This document shows, one piece after another, positions 22,188-34,305 of a stretch of 64,000 nucleotides of DNA. The DNA comes from Eutypa lata (taxonomy: Eukaryota; Ascomycota; Sordariomycetes; Xylariales; Diatrypaceae): positions 725,405-789,404 of the forward strand of contig JAKULF010000016.1 of the NCBI GenBank assembly GCA_022661535.1, in the 5' to 3' direction. Position 1 is the stretch's first letter. Every line of letters begins with the position of its first letter. Made by a program: the position numbers and the translations under genes. The notes below the pieces were generated by a model. That model saw only the letters and a program-made list of their open reading frames with translations. It did not search any database and was not told the origin of the DNA.

Positions 22188-25100
22188 ATGGACTACCTCA
22201 GCGAATTTGGCATAATTGCCTTAGTCTTGCAAACGAAAACTCTTTTCCTTCATCTTATGGAGTTCCGAGACTTAACGAGCCACCGCAAAAACTGGACTGA
22301 AATCGTCTATGACATCCCGCACCATTTCCTTCCGCCTACCAAAGGTTATGAGAGCATAACTGCAGATAAGTCGGATACGTCCGAAAGTCAGATGCCCCGC
22401 TTAGCCATGGCATCAATTGCAGTGATTCTACGTTTGTTGAAGAAGTTTCCGACTGTGTTCCGCGAGACAGAGGAATACTGCAGACTCCATGACATTGATG
22501 CTCCTTACTTTGTTCTCGGTAATTCAACTGAAGACTTCCATCGAGCTTGGTTTCTCGTCAGAGCATTTCAAACTCGCCGGCAAAAACAAACATATAATTT
22601 CGCCAATTCTCGCAACGCCTACAACGCCTACACATTCCCCATGTACAACCCCAATCTGAATTCTGTCCCTCAAAGTCTCATTGATGATGTCACAATTCCG
22701 GATCGGCTAGTCCTGGATGCGGAAGCAGACGCTATCATTGCCAATGCTGGGTTTGACCCTGGAAAGCATGCAAAGCGCTATGCTGAGTTTCAGCAAATGT
22801 CGGAGACTGAAAAGAGCGAGCACGACCTCGCCCATGTCGAAGCCCTCGAACGCTTCCGAAGTCAATTGGTTGACACGCAAAATGACAACGAGATGATTCG
22901 AGATATGCCTCACCTCAATACCAAAGAGAGAACTATGATTCTGCAATCCATGCAACAATGCATCGGCAAGGTAAGCATTTGCATCGTTCTTCTAGTCTTC
23001 CTAATTTAGATGTATGCATCCTGTTATAGCAAGATGATCAGATTCTGGAATCTAGGAAAGTCTTTACCAATGTAGCACTTACTCATCCTTGATATGTATT
23101 CTACGGTCTATTCGTGCTGACTTGCTCCAGACCGACAAGAAGGATGTACCTTTGAGAGATGACGGTGTATCGACTCTGCGCCGTCAAAACGTCGATATCG
23201 CCAATGAAATAAAGCCTCCTAAGTTTGGACATACTGGTGAGAGTCTAGAAAACGACAGCGATGAGGATGAGTTGATTGATCATGACGACTATATCCGCAA
23301 CACGGGCAAAAACAGGCTTGCTATGTTGAGACGCACTTACGTGTCGAACGTTGACATGTTGCAAGGCGGCAATGATACTAATCCATTTTCCGTACAAGAA
23401 GCTCTCGAGCTCACCGGTTTCGAGAAATGTAACATCGATGAACTCTACATCAACGAGAAGGCGAGCAAAACTTGGAAATACAAGATCCATCAAGTCTATC
23501 GTGAGTTTTGCCTTGCATTTGCTTGCATCTTCATCGTCTAGGTGAACTATTCAGCTAACCTTCAAACACAGAAATTGCCGAGTTACGCAAGCTACTGACC
23601 ACATTTCCCTATACCGCCTTATTATGCAGTGCCTGTGGTATCGGCAAGACAATTATCGCCTTTGGTACTATGCTGCAGATGATTCAGCGCGATGAGAACT
23701 TGTACGAAACACAAAAACAACAAGCCGACACCAAACCAGAGGATCGCGTCAAGTTTGCTCCCAAGCTTCTCCTCTGCCCTGTTGCCTGTATTGAGTCCCA
23801 TTTCGACGAATGCATGTCAGCCTTCAGCGATGACCTTCAACCCTTCATTTACTATGGCGAACCGGATTCTCTAGGCACAGCCTCGGCACGGAACAACAGC
23901 ATTCGATCCGGTGTAGATAACATGAAGAGCTTTTTTGACAAGTGTCAACCGAATGACCCCAAGGTAAGTAGCGTTTCGTTATGTCGTTTCGACTAACGGT
24001 AAAGAGGTCGCTGGATTATAGAATTTAGTGTGAATATGCCTAGATTCTAGAATCCAAATTCCTCGTTATGCTACACGCAACCAATACTGATTGCACTTTG
24101 CTGACTTTACAATATCTGCAGACTGGGCGGAAAGTTATCATATCATCTTACAACACGTTCAAGCGGCGTTGTTTCGGAGCTGAAGTTTATGACGAAAAAG
24201 ATATTGGAAAGAGTCGCGACCTGATGAAGAAGTTCGGCCGGCACATAAACTTGACTGCGACGTTTAATGCCCGCCTGCTCAACGTTGACGGTGAACTTCT
24301 CGATGGTGACGAAAGCGATGCTACTTCCGAGTCCGAGCAGCCCGATCATGTGGATTCATCCAGCGACGAAGATACTGACGAGGAGTATATGGAGCAGCTA
24401 GGTAACGAGGCCAACCAAGATGAAGAGCCCCTCCCTGAGGATCAAATCGACGACGAAGACACAACTCAGCAAGGCGAATTGAGACAAAGAGCTAAGAAGA
24501 AGGGAAGATTATTCTTCCTTAAGCCTGAGTACGACTTTATGAAGTTCAGCGTAGTGGTTTGCGATGAGGCTCACCTCCTGAAAAGCACGAGGTCGTCCAT
24601 ACACAAAATGGTAAAATACATCCCACGCCAGTCTCTCATACTTTGCACGGCGACCCCCATGCTGAATAAGCCTGGTGATATTCTTGGTTACCTTTTGCTA
24701 GCCTGGCCGGAGGCTGACGCCAACCCTGTGCCTAACGGGTTCTCCTATGCAACACTGTATAGCAAGAAGGCTCAAATTCTCGGCCTCGATCCCGAGCAAA
24801 AGCTTGGTGAGACTGACTTCTTCACTTCTAATGATAATCTCATGACCATGTTGAACGACGACGCGGTAGCTAGCAAGGACCATCCCGCTTGCCAGCCATT
24901 TCTTAGTCGCATTCAGGCGAATAGTCGGGCAAAGCCTCTCATCGACATGACAAACCCTGAACAGGCGCATGCGATGAGCGATGGTCGCCTGCCGTGGCTG
25001 ATTAACCCGTGTAACTTCCAGCAGGCTATTAAAGAGTTTGGGTTCGACTTTGATGCTTGCCGCATGATCGTGCAGACGGCACTTGACCAGCTTCTAGTGA

Positions 25101-27422
25101 AGCGCGGCATGCAAAGCACGCTCACCTTGCCCGACGGAAAGTTAGTAGCGCCTGGTGATAGTATCCCCGGAGCCATCTACCGGGAAGTTAGGGTGTACTT
25201 TCGGAAACGAGATGAGTACGATTACCACCAGCAAGTATTCCTGCGATGGAAGAAATATCTCTATGTGCGGGGGAAAGACTCGGAGGGCGAGGAAGGCTCG
25301 GAGGGTAAGGCTCAAAGCTCGGAGGGACAGGATCAAGGTTCGGAGGGGAAGGCCCAACGCGGCAACAAAATCAACACCAATGCCTGGCGCCAATGCTCCC
25401 TCCCAGCCGTGAACCTGGACAACATGCAGCTTCTACGACCCAACGTAGAAAACGCCGCCCTCGCGCAAGAGCTGAAAATTGGACCCGCAGAGAATGGCAA
25501 GTTCAAGCCGAGTCGGGTACCCATGGGAACCCATGAGACCAACAAGCTTGCTGCCCACAAGGATGGGGGCGCGTTGTTCGTCCATGCCCTCCTGCGAAAT
25601 GCGCCGAATGAAGCCAAGCCTAGAACTCGGTACGACTTCCTCTATTTTCTCATTTACCGCTCTCCAATAATGTGCGCCACTGTACGACAGATCGAGGAAT
25701 GGGTTTCTGCCCCTCCTGACCCTATGGCCCCAGAGTGCAAACATCGAGTTGTCGTCATGGGCATGTCCCCGTGGGTTTTGCAGTAAGTAGCACTTCACAT
25801 CCGCCCATCCCCCGTAGTCGGCTTTCTAAATTCCGTAATCTACGAGTCTTCTTATCCCATATCCCGCTACAGTCGCACCAAATACACTGTTCCCTAGATT
25901 ATGGAATCTGAAAAGCTCGCTATGCACTACTCTTGTAGCTACTATCTTACCTCTCACTATATTCTAGAACCTAGGAAACTTTCAGCATCACGAGTCACGT
26001 ACTAAGCTAACAATGATCTTCAGGGACATGCACATAGTTCTCCAACTGATGGGCTACGAAGTCAGGGCCGTTCGCGCTGAGACTCCTCTAGTACAGCGCA
26101 ACCACATCGTTAATGAGTTCAACAGCCCGGAGAGCTCCGTTCAAGTGCTTATCACTTCCATTGCCCTTTCGGCTTTTGCCCTTAATCTCCAGGGCGAGTG
26201 CAACAAGGGTATTGTCATGGAGCTACCATGGAGCATCAACCACTTGTTTCAAGCCCTGGGAAGGCTGGTCCGCCTCCGGCAGCGTCGCTTCGTGGAGTGG
26301 GTTATATTCACAGTCCCCAACACAATCTACGACCGCTATCAATCCATCATCTGGTCCAAATTCGTTAGTCAACAGGCTGTTGAGTCGCGTATCCACCCCC
26401 TAGTCACCGGCCATCTTGCCGACATCGCAGCGTATTCGTTGATCGAGCGGATGTTTAATCAGACCTTCCATCATTACATTTTCGACAGATCTAGCTTCAA
26501 CATCCAGGGGCCTCTCAGCCGAGCCGATGAAACTGGTTGTCGACGTTATGCAGCCTGGTTCTCCGGGATCGGCTCCCTTCTACTAGACCTAACATCCGAC
26601 GGTGGGGCAATCAAGGATGAAGACCGACAAGCGATTGGAATACTCTCGAAGATGTCCATTGGACAGTTGTTCGCAGGGGGGTTTGAGTGTCAGTATCCTT
26701 CATCCGCAACGATACAATCGATCGAGGGCCCGTACGACAACCCTAACGAGATGCAGTTAATTGGCATTGCCAATTATTGCAAACGTGGTACACCTCGTTT
26801 AGTGGAAACCATGAGAAATAAGCCTCTCGCAGTCAAGGCCCGAGTTCCGTCGGTTTTTCTCGAAGCCCTCAACGAGCACCTTACCGGCATATCTAACAAG
26901 GAGTTGTTCAGACAACGCGTCCGAAATGAAGATAGTGACGGCAGTGCAGACGAATCGGGTGACGACAACTACATCCGCAAGAAAGGCGAGGTGCCTCGAA
27001 CCACGGGATGCCAGACCGCCGCGGACATCTACTATGACCGTTATCCAGATGGTGAACTACCGGTAACTCCTCGTAGAACAACAGGTGGCGACTTTGAGTC
27101 TAGGGCGGAGATGGATAATTTCCCCCCTATCAACCCTGCTGTCGATGATCTTTCTGATGACTCGGGTTCAGACGCTAAGCGCCAGAAGTCACCGCTGCGT
27201 GATTTAGACCCGAAAGGCACGGATGGTAGAGTAACGTGGAACGCCGAAGTTGAAGGTATTTCTGACGAATCGGATTCTAACCGCAACACCAAGACCGGCC
27301 TGACTACTACGGGGCGTAAGCGCAAGCAACAAAAACAACCCGACAAAGCCAAGGCCAGCAAGAAAGCCAGATACAAATCAGACAAGGCAGTTGACCCACA
27401 GGATGATGAAAGCGGCGGATAA
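22188..27422 (+). CDS. SNF2-family DNA helicase/translocase with intact motifs
   Basis: Exons 22188-22970, 23131-23500, 23572-23963, 24122-25782 and 26024-27422 give 1,534 residues from the first ATG; all splice phases agree. Motor motifs are intact: SACGIGKTIIA (Walker A, about residue 407), KLLLCPVACIES (Ia), VVVCDEAHLLKS (II, about 662), LILCTATPMLNKPGDILGYL (III), VLITSIALSAFALNLQG (V) and HLFQALGRLVRLRQRRFVEW (VI, about 1144). This order is that of SNF2/Rad5/Rad16-like ATPases, which move on double-stranded DNA and remodel protein-DNA complexes. An acidic insert lies before motif II, and the C-terminus ends in Lys-rich nuclear-type sequence. The coding frame extends upstream to 22,157 after a good CTAAC/CATTAG acceptor, so the true first exon is probably upstream (see 21,589). 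Paralogue of the preceding gene. Confidence 0.85.
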
Positions 27423-28295
27423 CTCTGTGGATTGCCAGCAGCCTTACCACTGGTTGCATGCTGCCACGCTTGAAAACGACATGAACATCTTCTCATACTC
27501 TTCAACATACCTTTATGTTGTCCATGATTCAGAATGCAAAGCCTACTTATGTACACTCTACCCTAATACGCTCTACCCTGATACTCCTTTTCGCAGTTCC
27601 AGAGAGAAATTTCGCTAAATGAAGTTGACGACCTGGCATTGCGAATGCACCAACCATATTGCCCCTGTCCCCTTTTACCCCTTTAATAGCTTTTACGTAG
27701 ATAGGTAGCTTAATAAAACTTGCTGTCTCAAAACCGCATTTGGATATGTGCGCTCACTTGGAAATGTTATTACCTTGTAGCGACATTGCTACATTCTATC
27801 ATTTAACAACTCATGTAAGTACCTGACCACGAGAGCAGTGTACCTACCCACAAATAATAACCATGCCAGAGTGGATACTTGCACAATATATGCTCCACCC
27901 ATTCTGCATATATATTGTATACAATGTGATCTTGATATATATTTCCTGTCCCCCCTTCCCTTGCACCATTTCTCCCCATCTCTCTACCGTATCATTGCTC
28001 CCAAATGCCGGAATCTAGCATTCTTGTTACTGTTTGTTTTACCTAGGAAGCAACATTTTTTCTGCCTAGAATAGTCCATATTACCAGACAATTGTCTGCG
28101 CAGATAGCAGATACATATCCGGGTTCCAGGATCTAGCATTCGTCTTACGTCAAGATTAAACTCCCCACAACACAGGATAGAACCCTCGGACCATCTTCAC
28201 ACCAGGTGGGTATGATCCTTGACATAACGTATGACGACATTACTAATAGTCTAGTAGAGTGTAGTCTATAATCATAATAGTTGTCTAACTAGTAT
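27423..28295 (+). promoter_or_regulatory. Intergenic region with promoter of the RecQ-type gene
   Basis: Contains a perfect ATTGTATACAAT palindrome at 27,914-27,925, then a pyrimidine-rich tract, and two partial motifs of the GGAATCTAGCATTC type near 28,010 and 28,125. The palindrome is 382 bp before the ATG. No gene seen. Confidence 0.55.
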
Positions 28296-31200
28296 ATGGA
28301 GTCACCCGCTGGTTTACTCCGGCTCGAATGGCGAGAAGGACGCTCATTCTTCTTCTGCACCCAAGACAACTGTTACCGCATGCTACAAGATACCGAGAAT
28401 GTTCTACGCACGCATCTTTCATCCTGCAAGCGCGTAGAACGCGACATCAACGCAGCCATCGATTGGGCTAGAGGTCAATGCACCCTCGCAGACGATGCCA
28501 TACCGCACTACAAGTGGTACAATTCCATCACTTTTCAAGCCCCTATTGACCCATTTCCTTACCTGCCAATCCCGGCTGAGGAATACCTCGGTTGTGCACA
28601 CTGCAGCTACGCTGTCAAAGACATGAACAAGCTCTCCAAGCACAACGCCGACAAGCATCCTAGCAAGAGGTGCCATCCCCGCCATACGCGTGTCCAGATC
28701 GTTCCCTCGCCCCAAGGCCAGACCCGCAGGTACATTCAAATAGTAGGTACTGACCATCCACCCATGAAGACGGCAGGAGGCCTGCTATCGCGATTCATGA
28801 TGGAAGAGCCGGTGGCGAGATCCGCCTTAGTCGGAGCTGCTCCGAATATCGAGCCAAACAAACTCATCGAAACCCTGGGATACTCCGTCCACCTCACCAA
28901 GGAAAGCCCTTGGACCATAGCAGAGCTGGTTGCATTACTGGACCCCGCCCATGCTGCTGGCCGACTAGACCCCATATTCCAACACCTCTTTTCAGTAGCC
29001 TGGAAAGCCCGAGACGCGATAGCAGCCGCCACCTCACTTGATGCCGTAGTCGACCAGCTGAATCGGAGGTTATACGTTGACAGCAGCCGTACGCCCTTCC
29101 ATTACAACATCACCGACGGGACCATGAGCACGTACTTCAACACTTGGAAGCACGTGCTAGCGTACGTTGATTCGCTCTATCACTGGGGAGACGAGGCGGA
29201 TGCCCACCAAAGGCCGTGCGAGCTTACCGACACGCAGAAGTCCTGCTACCAGGCTGCCCTCGAACTCGACTGGGACTCTGCCACATCCGACGACAAGGAT
29301 TGTGTCATCTTTGACCTTGTCTGGTCACTTACTAACCAACGCCTGCACCGCGGCCCTTTCGTCAGTCCAGTAGCATCTGCCTGCGCGATACTGGGCCTAA
29401 ACCCCAGGACGAATGCCTGGAGGACTGTACATGAATTTAACGGCACTCACTACTCTGCCATCATCAAGTTTTTTCTGTTCATCGTCTACTTGCGAGCTCT
29501 TACCGCCATCGACCAGCAAAACGCAGGCACTAGCCCTCCCACATGGACCAGTATGTTAGACCCTCCATTCCCCTATCTTTCCTGGTGGTCTTTCAGCGGC
29601 CCCATTCACACGATAATCACCTTGGTGGATTCTGTAATCTAAAAAGGTTCCTATCTCTAATACACCACTACGTGTCTGATAGATAGGTGCAGTTTGCTGA
29701 CTTCGCTTTAGACTTAGGTGGTAAATTGCCCACGTACGAAAACGAGCTCCATGCCGTTACTTCGATGATGGATGGCGTCATGTATGTCGGCGGTGACAAC
29801 AGCTACATGACTCCTCTCACATGGTTATGCAAAGCTCAGCTTGCCTTCAAGCATGCCAGACAGGCAGCAGCCCAGAAAGCCAATATTGAGTGGTTAGCCG
29901 AGGGGGAGCTTAGACTCATCTCGGCCGACTGCGTTACGACCGTCAGTTCTATGGCGGACCTACTAGACACGTCGATTTCCGAGGCCGAGCGGTACCTACA
30001 GCGTCTGCTCCTCCCTGACCCTCCGCCCCCTGGGAGTACAGCCCCTCCTGCTAGCGTCGATCTGCCCGTCCCGCCACTACCAGACATATACGATGACAAG
30101 TCGAACATGACTCTTGCCTACTCGTTCATGGATCACCCGAAAAACAAATCATGGGTGGAGCTGTGTTGCGTCGAGCTGTTCGGCCGCTTAGATAGCCATC
30201 CGCAGCGTGCAACCGAGTGGACCAACGGCAGCAGGATCAACCCCAATGCGATACGCACGTACCTCAATATCCGCCAGGATTTCCTGTCAGCGCTGTCCGT
30301 CGCGATATATCTCACCGCCGGGCAGCCTCCTCGCCGTACGGAAGAGCAGATTTTGCGCTGGCGCAACACATCGCTAGGTGGCATGCGCAACGTGATCGTC
30401 TGCAGCAGCACGGTAGCCATCCGATCCCTCTGGTACAAGAAGCGCCACACCCTGGAGGAGGAGATTCCGGTTTGGCGTTTTCTGCCCAGAAGGCTAGCCC
30501 GCATGCTAGTCTTGTATCTGGTCGGTCCTCTCCAGCTCTGCAAATGTCTAGAGCGCTGCCTCGAAGGCGAATATAGACCTCTATCTGCCTTCCTCTTCTC
30601 CAAACAAGTGTTGGAACAGCCACCTGCAGTGGGTAATGCCGAGCCAGAGCCTAGCCGGGGACCCGGACTTGACTCTCGATCGAAGGCCAGTTTGTTAACA
30701 CCCGATGTGCTGTTGACGAAACCGCTCAGGAGGCTGACTGCCCAGGTCTGGGGAGGCCCGGGCATAACACCCGCCAAATACAGGCACATCGGAATCGCCT
30801 ACGCGAAGCGATATCTGCACGGCATGTCCATCGAAGCCATGCTGGGCCTGGATGATACCGCTTCCCCGGCCGCGGATGCCGATGAGGACGCCGAGACCAC
30901 GGTTGCCGTGATTGACCGGCAAGCGTCTCATGGCTCTCTTGTCGCCAGGATGGTCTACGCGGTAGAGTGGGACACCGGAGAGAAATTCAACATGTTTTTC
31001 AAAGTCTCCACCATGTGGCATCAGCTATTCGGACAGTTTCCCACTAGCGCCAAGCGGAGCCGTGAGCAGAGTGACTCCGCTTCTAACGACGTCGATCGCC
31101 CCGCCCTCGACAAGCAGATTGTGCGTCTAGAGCACCTCAAGGCGGCCGCAACCACTGACAACCTCCGGGCGCTATTCCACAATAACAGCATCGTCATGCA

Positions 31201-33091
31201 CGACTTCCAGAAGCAGGTATTCGAGGCGATGGAGAAGCATGACAAGATCGTCCTGGTCCAAGGTACTGGGAGCGGAAAGTCCGTCACATTCGCCTTGCCG
31301 GGTTACATTCAACCCGAGGCCATCACCGTCGTGGTACTGCCGACCAAGGTGCTGCAGGAGCTGATGTACAAACATCTTTCCGGCCTGAAGGTGAATTGTA
31401 TCGTCTGGGACTCGGCGTCACCCAACCCCGTCGCATCCATCATACTGATCACTGTCGAAACACTCAACAGCAGGCCATGGAAGGGGTTCGTCCGCCGGCA
31501 CACTGCGGGGCACATCATCGATCGCGTTATTGTCGACGAGGCCCAGGAGGTGTTAATGGCTGATCACGACTGGCGCCGCAAATTCCTCACGCTCCGCGCC
31601 AGTTTGGACCCAATCTCGCCCCGCCAGATCTACATGACCGGGACCCTGCCTCCTAGCATGCAGGACACCTTTCTGCAGCGGCTCAACTTCGGCCCCGGCA
31701 ATGCGCCTTGTATCTTGCGCTCCAAAACCGCGAGAGATAACTTGCGATACGAATACGCCGATCGCCAGCTAGACGTAGATGTTCCCGCGTCCATGACCCA
31801 CTTTGTCGAGTTGTTTGACTCTGTCCGTGCCGAAGGGCGACGTGGTATTCTCTTTTGCATGTCCGAATCCGAGTGCAGCTTGACGTCAGCCGCCTTAGGC
31901 TTACCCAAGTATTACAGAAACCTCCCCCCGGCCGAAAAGGCCGCGAGTTTACAGGAGTGGGAGACGTTCAAGGGGGGTATATGTGCTACGACCGCCATGG
32001 CCTGGGGTGTTGACATTCCCCTTGTATCCGTCGTCGTCTGCCTCGGCGCGTATGACAAGGTTACCATGTTGCAGCAGTTTGGCCGCGCCGGCCGCGACGG
32101 CTCACCGGCCGTTGTCATTCTCGCATACCCACTCAGCCGCCTCACCGGCGACCTGCGCAAATACGCCGTCGCCCCGTGCAAGCGAGAAGATGTCTCTCTC
32201 TTCCTAGACGGATCGAGTGAGAAGTGTGGCTGCCACCACAACGCTTGCGGGGGTTGCCTCCGCGCTCCCCAGCCTACCCAGCCGCTCCAGACCCCAACCT
32301 CGCGTACTGGGACTGGTTGGGACCGCAGTTCTTTCGAGACCGTCGACTACACATCCGCTCTGTCGCCCCCTCCCGGCGCTTCTGCTCATCGCACCCCCAC
32401 GCGGCCCCCGAGGCACTTGCCCCAGGCAGCTAATCGTACTGGTAGAACTGACCCTAGATCCCAGAATCTAGAACTGCCTCTACCTACACCCAGCTCGGCA
32501 CATATGCGCGATAATACGTCTAGTTCTAAATTACAGGATCCAGAAACCTCTCTAGCAGGAGTGTCATCACCTGCCCGCGAAAGATCCCAGGATATCATAG
32601 ACATTACCGACGACCCAATGGATACCAGCACCACACTAGATAACCCTGAGATCCATCGGGAATCAGGGGCCGATGGCACCGAGGATGATGTCTTCAAGCA
32701 ACGCCGCCTCGAGTCCAGAAAAAACCGAGAGTTAGACTATATAGAATCAGCTCGGGCCCAGATTATCGCCAAACGCAACTTGCTCGGGGAGCTGGAGAAG
32801 CTCAGAGATTTCATCAAGTACATCAACACGGCTGGCCCATGTACGTGTTGCCTCATGTCCAAGAGGGGACGCCAACCACACTATTTGCGAAACTGCTCCG
32901 AATCGACTGTTGAGAGAGGCATATTGGCCAACTTGACCAATTGCATCAACCCCCAAAAGACCGGTGTTCCCAGCGGCATGTCTCCCAATACCGGCTGCTT
33001 CAGCTGTGGGTTGCCCAAGGACTGGTGTGACAAATGGGATGATAATGGTATCCGCCCCGGTGGAAAATGCAGTAACAAGCGTACGTTTTAG
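28296..33091 (+). CDS. Zinc-finger RecQ-type helicase, telomere-linked-helicase-like
   Basis: Exons 28296-29550 and 29712-33091 give 1,544 residues; the 161-nt intron has a GTATGT donor, a GCTGAC branch point and a TTTAG acceptor. The N-terminus has two Cys/His clusters, CTQDNCYRMLQ and GCAHCSYAVKDMNKLSKHNADKH, the second a C2H2 finger. The RecQ-like motor lies at about residues 920-1240: VQGTGSGKSVTFALPG (I), VIVDEAQEVL (II, DEAQ rather than DEAH), IYMTGTLPPSM (III), GILFCMSESEC (IV), CATTAMAWGVDIP (V) and MLQQFGRAGRDG (VI). A Cys-rich segment (CGCHHNACGGC) and a C-terminal Cys cluster (TGCFSCGLPKDWC) follow. Helicases of this layout are repeated near chromosome ends in many fungi. The frame ends at a TAG, after which the same frame continues with conserved-looking sequence. 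In-frame extra coding at 32,442-32,558 may be an intron. Confidence 0.85.
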
Positions 33092-33343
33092 GACATCGTC
33101 GCAGTCATGCTCACCCATCATGACACGCTACTGGACCAGGCCATCCTGGAACTAGGCGGACCTCGACGCCTATCACAGGAGATCACTCAAGACGCTGTTA
33201 CTACTCTGGGTCAGTATAATGGGTCTTCATCGGCGGGATATTGGTTGAGACGACGGGTAGAGCTCCCTGGTGGTATCGAGAGCTCCAACCTAGCTATTGT
33301 GGTGGCGAAGATTTTCGTCGGTCTCCAGATTCACCACCCCTAA
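33092..33343 (+). pseudogene. C-terminal remnant of the RecQ-type gene after an in-frame TAG
   Basis: Directly after the TAG at 33,089-33,091 the same reading frame stays open for 83 codons, beginning DIVAVMLTHHDTLLDQAILELGG. It has normal amino-acid composition, follows the Cys-rich GGKC segment without a gap, and looks like the natural C-terminal domain. A short intron from about 33,048 to 33,104 would also keep the frame but would delete the GGKC segment. I prefer a nonsense mutation (CAG to TAG is the RIP-type change) or readthrough. Confidence 0.5.
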
Positions 33344-34305
33344 ACAGCTATGCCTCAGAGTACTTTGCTCGGACATTAGTCTTACACTTATGGTCAGAAA
33401 TGACTTGGCTTTGTTATTGAACTGCGCTACTCGTACTATTATACATATGTATATGGGAGTATACATATATGGGAACATGGAATGGTGGGACATGGCATAT
33501 CACACGTATTAGCTATTGGCAGGATGTAATGGGAGTTAATGTGAAAATAAGGTATTATCAGAAAGTGCTAGCGGGAGTTATTTGCAAAATATATAAGCAA
33601 CAGAAAGATATTAGCAGCAGCTGTTTATTAAGTAATGCTAGAACAGAACTTCACATTTTATCTAATTATGCAACTTTTCTTAACATCTACTTTCATGTTT
33701 AAAATGCTGTTTAACTCACATGGATGTACACACATCTAAGTTATAAAAAGATTCCATACATACATGTATGTAGTAAAACAAACAAGTCAATAGGTATATA
33801 ATCTGTTTGACGTTTAGTTCATTGTATTTTATTTGTTTTCATGTGAATTAAATCCTATAATCATAGTTCAAGTGCTGTATAAAATATTTGGTATATGAAA
33901 TAAATAGTTTAAAAATTTAAAACTTTTACAATATTATTGTAAAGATTTTATTCTATCTTATATCATTACCATCACCTCATTTCTAAATATAAAACCACGC
34001 GACAATGAGTCGCAATTAAGAAAGTGACTCGCCTGGGCTGGGATGAGGCACTTGTGGGCAGCTACATGTTTGTGGGTGACACCAAGAGATGACAGCACTC
34101 TGTGCGATCCATATTCTGCTGGCCAACCCATTTATATCAGGTGTATCTCTTCGGGGCTCATACTAACTGACACTTGTATAATGTCTGTCATGAATTCCTG
34201 CATCAACAACTTCTCCGCGCACGCGTGAGAGGTGTTGTATGTCTCAAAGCATACTGAGGTCAGCACGACGACTCCTGATCTAAGGTACTTCTAGCTCTCA
34301 GAAAT
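33344..34305. other. Spacer with rising AT content, no gene recognised
   Basis: About 960 bp. From about 33,520 to 34,000 the DNA is AT-rich. Short ORFs are present but none has a recognisable domain. Confidence 0.4.

Larger units (their letters stand above)
11146..32542. repeat. Dispersed 16-bp imperfect palindrome, at least 22 copies
   Basis: Consensus about TRRATTMYRKAATCTA, ideal form TAGATTCTAGAATCTA. Starts: 11146, 12095, 13368, 14014, 15444, 17104, 19211, 19249, 21346, 21506, 22056, 22086, 23039, 24012, 24041, 25827, 25895, 25958, 29626, 32455, 32527, with partial copies near 28,007 and 28,125. Copies are intergenic or in introns except the two at 32,455 and 32,527. I noticed none in 1-11 kb. 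Function unknown. Confidence 0.7.

Noticed and set aside
33048..33104. 57-nt intron that would bypass the TAG in the RecQ-type gene
   Set aside because: It keeps the frame but removes the Cys-rich GGKC segment and has a poor donor and a distant branch point, so a nonsense codon is the simpler reading.
11000..33343. Starship-type giant mobile element
   Set aside because: No DUF3435-type tyrosine recombinase captain gene was recognised and no clear boundaries were found; cargo alone is not evidence.
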